NCBI RefSeq assembly: GCF_937616625.2
Contig: NC_065571.1
Coordinates: forward strand, 17,610,501 to 17,674,500
DNA: 64,000 bases
Direction of reading: 5' to 3'
From: Mercurialis annua
Lineage: Eukaryota; Streptophyta; Magnoliopsida; Malpighiales; Euphorbiaceae
Part shown: positions 1 to 11,118 of the stretch, in pieces
Layout: every line of letters begins with the position of its first letter
How positions within the stretch are numbered: the first letter of the stretch is position 1
Made by a program: the position numbers and the translations under genes
Notes under the pieces: model-generated
Told to the model about the DNA's origin: nothing
Database searches by the model: none
What the model saw: only the letters and a program-made list of their open reading frames with translations

Positions 1-2586
1 ATCCTTGAAAAGTTAGATGCATTATGTAGCTTCGAACTTATCGGACATATGGATGAAGCTTCATGTATCGAAATACGTGAACGAATGTGAAGGAAAGACT
101 CTATATCAGAACTGAGTCATACTAAAGAAAATGATATCAGATAAATCGAATAGGAAATAAGAAGTGAAAGTAAGGTATGCCAAAGGTATATGACATGTAT
201 GATAAGGTATAAGAATTCAAAGGTAGATTATGGATAATAGGAGATCAGTTAAAGTAACAAGTATCAAGAAAGTACGAACAACTTGCGCATGTCACAAAGA
301 ATTTGATAAAGAGTTATTAAGAAACGGAAAAGAGAAATTCACGTGGAAAGATGACGAGAGGATCAGGTGGAAATATATTTTATGTAGTCGTGAACACATA
401 GGAACAAAAAGGGATAAAGATAATACAAATATATGATTAACCCTACTGGCAGTCAAGATGTCAGTAAGAGTACAATAAATGGATATGCGCATGGTCGAGA
501 ACGTAGCACGTCGAATAATTTGAACAGAATAGACCGCGACTCTCTATCGATAATCGATGTTAAAGGTGCTAAAGCAAGAAGTCCAAGTTATATGAGATAT
601 GATGAAGACGAATACATGGAGTTTAAGAAAAGATGATCGAGAAATACGATAAGAGCAAGTGCATGGAATACAAAGAGAAGTTTCATAGGATTATAGCACC
701 AAAGCTATTAATCCTGATGATTTATTAAGAATAAGAAGTTGAAAAGATATCGTAAAAGAAACACATCTACGGTATAGACGAAGGAAGGAAGATGCAAATG
801 GAATTGATAGTAAGAAAAGGTAAACCTAAAGCTACATGATAGAAAAAGGAGATAGATTGGAAACTAAGAGTCAAACTAAGATCGAGTATCAGAAAGGGAA
901 GATAAATTAAATTAATTGGATTGTGATGATGAATGCTAAAAGCCTATTGAAGACCGAAGAACGAACGATGTCAATAAGATGCTAAAGTAACAAGATGGAT
1001 ATAGATCAGACAAGAGAAAGGTGAATAAGAGATAAACGCCAAGTATAACCTAAGGGTTAACACTAAAGTCAAATGTTAAAAGCTCCAAAAGATGGATCAC
1101 AACGAGGAAAATAGTGAGAACTCACTAAAATGAGAAAGTGGTATCGAAAGGAGGGTGATGCGGATAGTCGATAAGTGCCAAATATGGCAACAAGATTTGA
1201 GAATAATAGTGCTTATAAGGATCAGCATGTCTTAAGGATCGCAAAGAATGGTTACACTTGCGATAAGGATAGACAAAGATCTCCATGAGAACATGGGGAT
1301 GCATTTGGATAGATAAGATAATGGATTAGCGAATTTGAAGATCAATAAGAGTATACGCGATACGCGATGATGGTGACAGTGACGACACAGCCAAAAGCAA
1401 CACACGACGATAAAAAGTTGAAAGAATCAAGGATCCTCATTGGAAATGAGTAAATGAGTAAAACTCCAACGCAACAACAATAGTTATCCCACTAGTACGA
1501 AGATCGTATACGTAATAGCTGCACCTGAACCAAGAAGGTTCGCAAAGAGATTAAACATCTCTTTCCTATAGGACATTAAGCATTAATGTGCAGGCAACTG
1601 TGGTATAAAGAAATATAATGTAAAACTAACAATATTTAAAAGATGTTAGCAATGATCGTAAAGTGGAATAAAGGACAGGATAACAAAGACAGTTGTCCAA
1701 GATTATAAAGAATGAATGATGAAACAGATTGATGTGAAGTAAGAAGAGATAAGAAATTTCAACGTATAGTACATCGCACTTAACGAGAAGAAAGTAAGTC
1801 AATAAATATATAACAAGTAAAGAAGAGTACGAGGTGTCAAAACGCAAGAAGAAGATCAAGTAAGCCCCTACAAGGAAAACAAAGACCTTATGAGGATACG
1901 CCATGGGAATTCAGTTTATGAATAACTGTCGATGGACGACAATAGTAAAAGAAGAAATTTTCGTATGATAATTGAAATAACGACACATAAGAGGATAGTA
2001 ATAATGGAAACAAGTCCCCAACATCATGACGAATAGAAATCGAGCAACGGCAATGACTCTACGAAAGAGACAACATAAGTAGTGAAATTAAAAGTTAATC
2101 AAGTATCCACCCTACTCCACAAACAAAGAGGAAGAATCAAGAACGAAGATCGTAGGTACATGTGGGGGTGACTAATAATGTCATAAGAGAAGATGTGTGA
2201 GATCAAGATCAAGTCGTTATAACGACTGTACGAAGAAGATTGAATAGTGTGAACTAATGAGTTGTCTACATCAGTCGGCGATAAATAAGAAAAATCTAAG
2301 AACGAGGATTATCATCTTTAGTGATAAGACATCATTAGGACGAACTACCATTGAACATCAGTAAGGAACGGAAAGTTCAATTACGAGTACAAGAGTTCAT
2401 AGTGTTATATATCAGACAAAAAACAGATGAATACAGAACCAGAATGATAATTCCACGCGCCGACAAGCATCGTGAAAATGAATACGATGTACCTATTAAG
2501 GATCAAAATAAAGTTATCGAAAGATTAAAATAAGCAAGAAGAGTATATGAAAATTCGAGAACGAATTTTTATAAGGGGGAAGAATG
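1..2586 (+). other. Non-coding internal region of a Tekay-like LTR element
   Basis: This purine-rich stretch lies directly upstream of a 3' LTR and ends in a polypurine tract, so I read it as the internal part of a plus-strand LTR retrotransposon whose 5' end is outside the window. Translation in all frames gives only short ORFs (none above about 95 codons), and I see no gag zinc knuckle, RT YxDD box, integrase or chromodomain motif. The last 40 bases resemble the 3' end of the intact chromovirus in this window (a TTCGAGaACGAATTT-like string, then a G-rich tract). It is either a heavily decayed gag-pol or a large non-autonomous derivative. Confidence 0.55.
2570..2586 (+). promoter_or_regulatory. 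Polypurine tract of the LTR A element
   Basis: A run rich in A and G (AAGGGGGAAGAA) sits immediately before TGTAATACCCC, the start of LTR A. This is the expected site for plus-strand priming, and it fixes the element's orientation as plus. Confidence 0.7.
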
Positions 2587-4138
2587 TAATACCCCAAATA
2601 TTTAAAATAATTAAATTATGTCACGTGTTGTAAATTCCGATAAATAATATGGATTTAATTTAATATTATTGAGAATTTACACTAATTTTTATTAAGCGTA
2701 TTAGCGGGATTTGAGGAAAAGGTTAAAAAATTAAAATAAAATTAAATATAAATCTCGTGATAGAAATTATTTCGCTAAGGTCCGCGAAATATTTTATAGT
2801 AATAGTGGTAAAAATTTCGAGTCAATCGGAGACCTTTTAAAAATCGGAAGCGGATGCGTTTTGGGGCTAAATTGCAATTTTTAAAAAGTTCAAGGACCAA
2901 AGTGTAAATTAGCAAATTAAGCTTCGAGAATAGCAATTAGAAGATTATTGACAGAAAATAATAATTTTGGGTTAGTATTATTTATTTGGACATAAATAAT
3001 ACGTAAGTAATTGAGTTAAAGTGAATAATTGATCATTTAGTTAAAATAGAAAGTTTAAAAGAGAAATGGTTTAAGTTAAAGCAATGAGGGACTAAAATGG
3101 CTAATTAACCAAACAATATATGAAATCATTAAAGGAATCAAATGATTCCAGAAGGAGAAAGAAGGAGCAGAAGAATGAAAGTGAAAGAGAAATGACGATC
3201 GATTCGATTCGCTGCCGTTTCGCCGTTTCTCGTCCAAATCGTACGTTCTTTATATCAAATTGCTCGAAATTCAATTCTCTATCAATCTCAAGCTACGTAT
3301 AAAGGTAAGATACGATTTATTGATGGAAAAATCAAAGGAATAAGGCTGTTTTAGTTTAAATGTTGTGCTGATATTGAATTTGGCATATCCAGGTCGTTTT
3401 TAGTGTTTTGGAGAGACGAAATTACGGGTTTTGTGAGATAGGGTGTTATTAGCGTTTTTGGAATGTCGAAATATGTCGGTGCGGCCCGGAAATGGATTTA
3501 GGGCTGTGCGAAAGACCGCACATAAAAGTGTGCGGGCGCACACCAGAGTGCGCGAACGCATAGAGTCAGCCAACAAACTTATCGGTTTGGGCATTTTTGC
3601 CCCGTTAAGACCCAGTTTCCGACTTTTAAAGTGTCGTACATTGAAAAGGAGATACGAACCCCGAAAACGAGAAATTTGGATTTCGAACATGACGTGTTCG
3701 ATTAGGGTTTCGAGATATAAGGGAGCTATGTGTAATACCCCAAAATATTTTAAGATAATTACGTCGTGCCACGTGTCGTAGATTCCGATAAATTAAATTA
3801 AGAAGAATTTAATTTAATTATATCGGGAATTTTGAATAAATTTTAATAAGTTAGTTAGCGGGATTTAAGGAGTTAATTTTGAAAAATTGGATGTGGAAGC
3901 ATTTTGGGGCTAAATTGTAAATTTTGAAAAGTTTAGGGGCTAAAGTGCAAATTAGCCAATTAAGCCCCGAAAATAGAAATTTGAGGATTTTCGATGGAAA
4001 TATATATTTTGAGTTAGTATTATTTGTTCGGATATAAATAATACGTATATGAATTAATAGAAAGATTAATTGAATAGGTTTTGGACTAAATTGAAACTTT
4101 TGAGAAGTTTCAAGGACCAAATGAAAAATTAACCAGTA

Positions 4139-4154
4139 TATATATATATATAAG
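4139..4154. repeat. Short (TA)n microsatellite
   Basis: About eight TA dinucleotides lie inside solo LTR B. Confidence 0.7.
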
Positions 4155-4514
4155 AATCCTTCATTAGGAAGGAATTAAGATGATCAGATCCTTTTCTTTC
4201 CCTTTCTCGTTCCTAAACGGCGATAGTTACGGTTCGTCGCGCGGTTTCCGTTTCTCGTCCGTTTCCGACGTTTAATAACTCCAAACGATCGTATTTCGAC
4301 GGGTAATCACGGTAAGCTTGACGTTTTCTCGTTTAAACGGATATATTTTGAGTTATATCAATTCAAAGTTTTAGGCCACGAAACGATTTTATCGTTTTAT
4401 CGATTATAGGATTGATATATAGCGTTTTGAGCTTAGAATACGCGTTTTGATTGAGTTTGGAGCGTTTTTATGTATATAGCAGGTCGGAAACCCCGGAAAT
4501 CGATTCTGGGGGAT

Positions 4515-4683
4515 CGTGCACGTGCACTTGTGGTACACGAACGTGTATCATCAATGGTGCGCGAACGTGTACCAAAGTACACGAACGTGCACCAATACAT
4601 GGTACACGACCGTGTACCAAGGTACACGAACGTGTACCATCAAGGTGCACGATCGTGTACCCCCCATGCACGAACGTGCACCC
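4515..4683. repeat. Array of imperfect palindromes (GGTACACGAACGTGTACC type)
   Basis: Seven or so degenerate units follow each other at roughly 20-30 bp. Each is built around arms G(G)TACACG and CGTGTACC (or GTGCACG and CGTGCAC) with a 2-nt centre (AA, AC or AT), so nearly every unit is itself an inverted repeat. The array lies in the middle of solo LTR B and is absent from LTR A, LTR C and the 20842-31128 element. It is free of stops in several frames on both strands, which produces overlapping spurious ORFs. Confidence 0.85.
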
Positions 4684-5209
4684 TCCGATTCTCGCACCCC
4701 GATTCTTCGTACCTCGATTGAATTAATTGAATTCGCGTATTGAATCGGAAATCGAATAGTAGTTAATCGATTAATGTGAATAGTTAACCTAATGAGGTTA
4801 AACGGGAATTGAATTAGAAGTGATTTACGATCCGTAAACGAGTTTGATACCGTTATCGGAATATACGTGGGAAGCACGACGATTAATAAAAGTTCAGTGT
4901 GTCAAGTCTCGAGTCTAGAGTCAATCTTAGAATAGGATTCTAATACAAGTCAAATGTTTTAAAATTGTTTTAGATCCGGCGAGGCAAGAAGCAGCTGGAC
5001 CAGTAGTTCGGGAAGCTTGACGTTCTAGAGCCCCGACGTATTTTTGGATAAGCGTTTTCTGTGAGTTTATACGATTTGCTTTTAAAGTATTTATTTAAGC
5101 AAATATTTTATATTGCTTTATATTTGTTTTGCATGATTGCGATGCGAATTCTTTTTATGAATTGCATATGCTTGATTTGAAACCAATATTGATCCGATGG
5201 AATGTGCTA

Positions 5210-5245
5210 CCTATTGGGCGACAATAGGACTGCGTGATCACCAGT
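5210..5245 (+). promoter_or_regulatory. Conserved LTR hairpin plus near-palindrome (LTR B copy)
   Basis: CCTATTGGGCGACAATAGG forms a 7-bp stem with a 5-nt loop. It is followed without spacer by ACTGCGTGATCACCAGT, whose outer ACTG/CAGT and inner GTG/CAC arms pair. Equivalent modules occur at 6403-6437, 14318-14354, 21594-21629 and 29837-29872 with paired substitutions. The function is unknown; RNA dimerisation or protein binding are possibilities. Confidence 0.7.
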
Positions 5246-6402
5246 TTTGATGTGACTCAGCTGGGAGCTGATGATGATTATGAAATTTACGATTGGGTTT
5301 ATGATTTTGATACGAGTGAGCACTCGGCTACGGTGTAGTCTGGAGTCCCCGTATCTAGTGGCTGGGCCACCAGCGAGTTGGACTCGCAATTTGATATTAA
5401 TGATTGGGTTGCTTGGTTGATGATTAGTATGTTTGAGGATTAAGGTTTCAATCGGATCTTGTACTTGGCTGCATACGATTGAATATCGTTTTATATTTTA
5501 TTTGAATACTTATTAGTAAATGTATGAACTCACTCAGTATATCCCAATATACTGACCCCTCACAGATTTCCTTTCAGGATAAAGACGCTTTGAAGCAACG
5601 GACTTCTATCCTACTTCCAGAAGTCTGTATTTTTGAGTATGTAAAGAAACAGTACTTTACTCTTAGAGCTGCAGTAGATAAGTGTTTTACAAGTCAGCTT
5701 GTGAAATGTAGTTTTCTGTAAATATAACTTTAATGTTTTAAAGTTTATAAATGTTTTACGCTCGCTGTGTTATTTATATTGTGACTGCCAGAGGATATGT
5801 ATGCCTGGCATGTGTGCTTCTGCATGACACGTGTTTGTGTCTGTCATGCATGCATGCCGTATATGTTTCGCGAAAAATTATTTTACGTTTTTCAGGCTTG
5901 CTACGGGTTTCGGAGCAACCACTCTCATTCCCTAGCGCCGGTCTCGGCCCTGAGATTGGGTCGTGACACTATGATTAAAAATCAATAAAAAAAAGATATA
6001 ACAAGTATCTCGACTAAGTATTAGAACACGATCAAAGTTAAAAGACGCATTTAGAATAAGATCGTGTTAACCTATATTTATAACTTAGGGTTTTGGCACT
6101 AAGTCTACGTCTATGAATTAAACGTACGTGTGATTCGAATAGGCAACTGACGTGTCGACAAGCTACCAAACTGAGGAGCTGGAGTAGCTAATGGATCAAA
6201 CGATGCATGGAACTTACACTCGTGGAGTGACGATATTGCAGTTTTTGGAGAGCGGTTTCTGTGAGTTGCAATTATTTTCGTGTATTATTTATAAAAGTTA
6301 TTTTTATATATTATGATTTTATACATCGCATTTATGTGATTTGATGACTTGAATGATTGTTTTGAGCTGAGACTCTAGTATGCGATCCGAAGAAACTAGC
6401 TA

Positions 6403-6437
6403 CCTATTGGGTGTCAATAGGCTGCGTGATCACCAGT
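6403..6437 (+). promoter_or_regulatory. Conserved LTR hairpin plus near-palindrome (LTR A copy)
   Basis: CCTATTGGGTGTCAATAGG keeps the 7-bp stem with a changed loop, and it is followed by CTGCGTGATCACCAG with paired CTG/CAG and GTG/CAC arms. Confidence 0.7.
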
Positions 6438-7094
6438 AATTAAGTCAGTCTAGCGTGTCTAGATTGTCATTAAGATTATGAAATGCGCATATGATATGAA
6501 TGTGATATGAGAGTGAACTCGATTAAAGTAACTTGAGCCCTGTATCTAGTGGGTTGGACCCACCACTTGGGATTAAGAGATTGGTCGCAGCTGACGTGGT
6601 TGAGTTAGAATTACTCCCGGGTCGGACCATTTGGATTAGTTTGATTTGAATATCCATAAATTGTGATGAGTTTTAGGATTTTTAGTTTTGAATGGATCAA
6701 ATTCTTGATTATATGTTCTTTTATAATAAAGCTTTATTTGAAATACGATGTTATATTTTTATAATACTGTTAGTTTGCAAGCTCACTCAGTATTTTCCCA
6801 AATACCGATCCCTCACTTTTGATGTCTTTCAGGTAATTGGAGTCGGATCAGACAGACCATCTCTTTTGTGCCAGAAGTCTTCTGGACTTGCACAAAGTAC
6901 GAGTCTCTTTTAGTGTTGCAGTAGTATACGGTGATTGATAACGACCTAGTATAGGAAGGTCTTTTCACATAGGGTATGTGACTTAAGTTAGGCTACATTG
7001 TTTACGATTATGACCCCTATATACGAGTCGACTAGTGGGCTAGTACGTAAATGGTACGGAAGTGAGACGCCCTTGTGTATTATGTCGACTAATT

Positions 7095-7097
<3 letters not shown>

Positions 7098-7157
<60 letters not shown>
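7098..7157. repeat. (AT)30 microsatellite
   Basis: Sixty bases of uninterrupted AT dinucleotides lie near the 3' end of LTR A. The repeat is likely to be length-polymorphic. Confidence 0.95.
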
Positions 7158-7159
<2 letters not shown>

Positions 7160-7297
7160 TTGCTTCTATTTATACCCTTATATTTTATTTGATTAATTGC
7201 GAAAAAATTTATAGTGGTTTCAGGCTTGCTACGGGTTCCGGAGCTACCACTCCCGTTCCCTAGCGCCTGTTGCGGCTCAATAATTTGGGTCGTGACA

Positions 7298-8747
7298 GGG
7301 TTCGAGCTAACAAACAGGGTGACGAGCTATGAACAATTGCTCCAGGAGAAGGAACAGAGGCGAGGGGCATCCAAAGGAACCTATTACAAGGATTAGTTGG
7401 ATATAGCTGTGATTTCGGACAGTGAAGATAGTAGCTCGGAGGAAGAAATTAACATGGCCTAATTCTTGGGCACTAAACCACTAGAATGTTCAGCCCTACG
7501 CAAACCGGGTTTCGTCAAGAAGAACAAGACTACGGTCGTCCAAAAGGAATATTCTTTCGACCTAACCAAGGCTGACAAAATTCTCGACGCATTACTTAAG
7601 GATGGACATATTGCCTTGAGTAAAGGACATGTGATCCCACCACTAGAAGAGATGGCTGGAAAGGATTATTGCAAGTATCACAATTCTTGGAGGCACAACA
7701 CGAACAATTGCGTAAATTTTAGGAATGTGATATAGAAGGCAATCAATGAAGGAAAACTTATGCTCCCCTCCAAGAAGGAGGCCGACATAAAATATGTGTC
7801 CATCAGCACTGTTCGGCCACATTTTGATAGTTTCTTGGAAAAAGGGCAGATCCAGAGCAAATGGAACCCCAAAAAACCCAAACTTAAGGTAGAATCTGAT
7901 GGGTCTAAGTGGCGAGCAGGCAAGGGACAACGCGAACGGTCAAAAAGAAAGCGCAACAACTCGCCCCTACCAGAAGTCACTTGTCCATCTTGCAATACCT
8001 ATTTTGCCACAACGAAGGCCGACAAAATTAGAGAGAACCCGAAGACTTTTAAACCCAAATCACCCAGTGAATAGTGGCAGAAACATCAGCCATAGTGGGA
8101 GTCTAAGACAACCGCGTTCAAAAGGATTTTTCGTCCAACAGAGGAGAGAACTCATATGACAAAAACCCAAAAGCGAAGAATGCAGAGGTTAACCCAAAAG
8201 CGATGTATCTAAATCGGTTGTGTCCCTCAAAGACCGACTGGTATTCAAGGAAGGGTAGGCAAACATACTTATAGCCGAGGGACTGGGGGCAAGAGCACAA
8301 GATGAGTCAGTACCAACCGAACTGTGTAGACACCAAACGGCCAACCACGCGCCATCAAAGGAAGTCACGGACAGTGAAGGGACGACAAACTCACCACAGG
8401 ATCATGGGTCCTCAAAGAGACCCGAACCAGAAGAGGATAAGTGGTGAATGTACAAAGACGTGCTCGTCTCTCATCATGACGGTCAGTTAAAGGCAAGGGT
8501 GCCCGGAGATAGAGAGGTGATCGTTTCTCATAAAAACGAATTGCTCAAGGCATGGGTCCCGGTAGTCAGGGACGAATTTAAAGTAAAGGTGGTTACACTT
8601 CCAGATTCATATAGAAGCAAGCCTAGACAAAAAGCGACTCTGCAAGGAGATATGATTATCCCGAAAGATGATAGTGCCAACAATACGGCTGTAGTATCGC
8701 TCAGCAAACCACCAACACGGATGACTCGCCATATTCGGCCATTATAA
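7298..8747 (+). pseudogene. Tat-lineage Ty3/gypsy gag remnant
   Basis: Capsid-type polyprotein of a plant Tat/Ogre-like retrotransposon. The clearest piece is 7466-7735, where the frame carries a 'YSFDLTKADKILDALLKDG' stretch followed by a YCKYHNSW...NNC motif, both characteristic of Tat-lineage gag C-termini. The reading frame continues past in-frame stops (for example near 7397, 7460 and 7733) into a Lys/Arg-rich tail to about 8074. From 8076 to 8747 only a frameshifted, charged, low-complexity linker toward the protease is visible. The start of gag is lost where LTR A inserted at 7297. The element is dead; the family is assigned from motifs only. Confidence 0.7.
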
Positions 8748-9297
8748 ATCAAGGTCGTTCTAAATGGAGTCTCGATCAACATGGTGTTGATAGATAACGG
8801 TCCAGGGTTAAACATACTCCCGGCAAAAATGCTTAAAAAGCTCGGGCATAGGCCGTGATCAGTTGGACCCGACTGACGTGTATATGACAGATTTTGCCTG
8901 AGGTGAAACACCAGCCGAAGGATATATAACCCTCAGGATTAGACTCGGTCGAGTAGAGACCGAGGATGGGTTCTTCGTAGTCAATGCACGAAGTAATTAT
9001 AACATATTACTCGGCCGTGATTGGATACACTCCAACATGTGCATACCATCTACCGTGCACCAAATGTTGTTCATATGGAGAGAAGATAGTAATGCCGAAT
9101 TAGTTCAGGGTGATCCCAATCCTTTCGGCAAAGATTATAATGTTTTAGAAGCACGGTTGTATGACGAAGAGGTACGAAACATACAGTCTCTTAACTCTAA
9201 AGGAAAGACGAGCGTTCCCCTCTTGTTGGTCAATTTGGATCGGCTAGTATCTACTATCCTTGGGGGCAACGGTCGATCTACCATCATCAACCCTTGA
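8748..9297 (+). pseudogene. Tat-lineage aspartic protease remnant
   Basis: The translation contains a degenerate active-site region (VLIDNGPGLNILP, where the D-S/T-G triad of retropepsins is altered to D-N-G) and, about 85 residues on, the flap/C-terminal signature YNILLGRDWIH typical of Tat-type proteases. An in-frame stop near 8899 separates the two. It lies between the gag remnant and the RT in the normal gypsy order. The altered active site and stop mean it cannot be functional. Confidence 0.7.
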
Positions 9298-11118
9298 AAT
9301 GATAGTACACCATAATGAGCTAAGGGAGAAAATCAGACAACTCGTCGTGCTGTATGAAGTCGCATCGACCGAATGCATCTATGAAGACCATGAACAAGAT
9401 CCTACCGGGGCTCTTAAGATAGATGACTTGCAGCTAACTATGGACAAAATGGAAGATGACCTCGCCCAGGTACAAGACGAATTACTAGAGGTGAATTTGG
9501 GAACTGAGCCCAAGCCTATTTATATCAACTCACGTTTAGGTGGAGATTTAAAGGCACAGCTAATTGCTCACCTTATCGAATACCAAGATTGTTTTGCCTG
9601 GTCATATATTGAGATGTCAGGGCTGGACCCAAAGATTGTCGAGCATAAACTCCATTTAAAGAGTGGATTTAGACCATTTCGGCAGCCACCTAAACGAATG
9701 TCAAGGGAAGTGGACACTCTCATTCAGGACGAAATTAAGAGGTTGGAAGATGCAAAATTCATACGGGTGGCACAGTACACTGAATGGTTGTCCAACATTG
9801 TCCCGGTAATGAAAAAGAACGGGAAGCTGAGAGTCTGTTTGGACTTTAGGAATCTCAATTTGGCTACCCCCAAAGATGAATATCCTATGTCAGTGGCCGA
9901 TATGCTAATAGATAGAGCAGTAGGGCACACAGTGCTAAGTTTTCTAGATGCACATTCGAGATACAACCAACTACCGGTTAGCAAGGAGGATGTGTCCAAA
10001 ACAGCTTTTCGGTTCCCAGGGCCGATCAGAGCCTACGAATGGGTAGTTATGCCTTTCGGCCTAAAAACTGCAAGTGCCACCTATTAGAGGGCGATGAACA
10101 AAATGTTCAAGGGTTTGGACTGTCTTGAGGTATATATTGATGATGTAGTAATTAAGTCAAAAACTGAGAACATACATTTGGCCGATTTACGGAAGGGGTT
10201 CGATCGTATAAGGACCAATGGACTCACAGCTTGAGTACTTTACTAAGAGGAAAGGAGACCGATCAGTTTGCCTGGATGAATGAACAACAAAGGGTGTTCG
10301 ATGAGTTGAAAGTGTACCGGGCAAAACCCCATGTTATGATGCCTCCGAAGCCGAACAAGCCTTTACTATTATATTTATCGGCTACTCATGAGTCTTTGGG
10401 TTTCATGCTCGTCCAGGAGGACGAAGGAGTCGAAAGAGCGGTTTACTATCTGAGTTGAGGTTTGACCGATACAGAAATCCGCTATACCGACATAGAGAAA
10501 ATGTGCCTCTATCTATACTTCACCTGCTGTAAACTCCAATATTAAATGCTACCGGTGATAGTATACTTCTTGTCTCAGACCGATATCATCAAGTATATTT
10601 TGTTGACACCATACTTGAGGAATCGAATAGGGAAGTGGGCGATTGCTATGTCAGAGTTTACCTTAGTGTACGTCCCTCAAAGAGCGGTGAAGGGGCAAGT
10701 TATGGCCGATTTTTTTATCAAATCATCCCGGTATCGCCCTAGAGGAGGAAAAGGTAACTGCGTTGATATAACCACTTGGAGAATGTGGTTCGAAGATCTA
10801 GAACCGGGCAGGAGTCCACGTCGTATCACCATTGAGGGCATCTTACAAGGTACCTTTCGCCCTGAACTTTGAATGTAGGAACAACCAAGCTAAGTATGAA
10901 GCTCTGATATTCGGTTTAGAGATATTGGCCGAGCTGGGGGCAACGACGATTCATGTATGGGGATAATTATGATTGGTCATCAAGCAAGTAATCAGAGAGT
11001 TCAAGTGCGAAGCCGAACTCCTGATGAGGTACTGTAACAAGGCGAAACCTCAGAAAGAGGGTTGTCAAGATACAAGGCTAGAGTACACCGAGAGAGCTGA
11101 CAATTTTATCGCCAATGA
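9260..11118 (+). pseudogene. Tat-lineage RT and dual RNase H remnant
   Basis: The 275-codon frame 9260-10087 is a Ty3/gypsy reverse transcriptase: a PPKRMSREV entry, VMKKNGKLRVCLDFRNLN, a LDAHSRYNQ motif and a VVMPFGLKTA block. A stop at about 10085 precedes the catalytic YIDDVV box near 10130-10146 in the same frame. RNase H follows in several frames (10231-10458 with AVYYLS; 10546-10740 ending in a GQVMADF motif). Beyond it, near 10860-10970, a second RNase H core (NNQAKYEAL, LAELGA) is readable, which is the hallmark of Tat elements with an extra RNase H. The element is broken at 11118 by LTR C. Confidence 0.8.

Larger units (their letters stand above)
3731..5968 (+). mobile_element. LTR B: solo LTR of a Tekay-like element
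   Basis: A 2238-bp LTR runs from TGTAATACCCC to GGGTCGTGACA and is flanked on both sides by CTATG (3726-3730 and 5969-5973), a 5-bp target duplication. There is no second LTR or internal region, so this is a solo LTR left by LTR-LTR recombination. It lies inside LTR A, to which it is related but clearly diverged. It contains a palindromic repeat array (4515-4683), a hairpin plus near-palindrome at 5210-5245 and a CTCACTCAGTATATCCC box near 5529. Confidence 0.9.
2587..7297 (+). repeat. LTR A: 3' LTR of a Tekay-like element, split by LTR B
   Basis: The LTR starts TGTAATACCCC after the polypurine tract and ends GGGTCGTGACA at 7297, where Tat-like gag sequence begins. Removing the nested solo LTR and one copy of its target duplication (3731-5973) leaves about 2.47 kb. 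Recognisable blocks are a hairpin plus palindrome at 6403-6437, a CTCACTCAGTAT box near 6782, an (AT)30 run at 7098-7157 and the terminal block from 7224. The left flank of this element is outside the window, so its target duplication cannot be checked. Confidence 0.8.

Noticed and set aside
4515..4683. CRISPR-like repeat array
   Set aside because: Units are degenerate palindromes with no uniform unique spacers, in a plant LTR.
4433..4877. Overlapping ORFs of 64-108 codons on both strands
   Set aside because: They are created by the stop-free palindromic repeat array and have Thr/Cys/Val-rich repetitive translations.
6998..7192. ORF encoding an Ile-Tyr repeat
   Set aside because: Product of the (AT)30 microsatellite.
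2587..7297. LTR starts at 2587 and 3731 and LTR ends at 5968 and 7297 taken as the two LTRs of one element
   Set aside because: 3731-5968 has its own CTATG duplication and lies within the other LTR; removing it restores a continuous LTR A. They are nested, not a pair.
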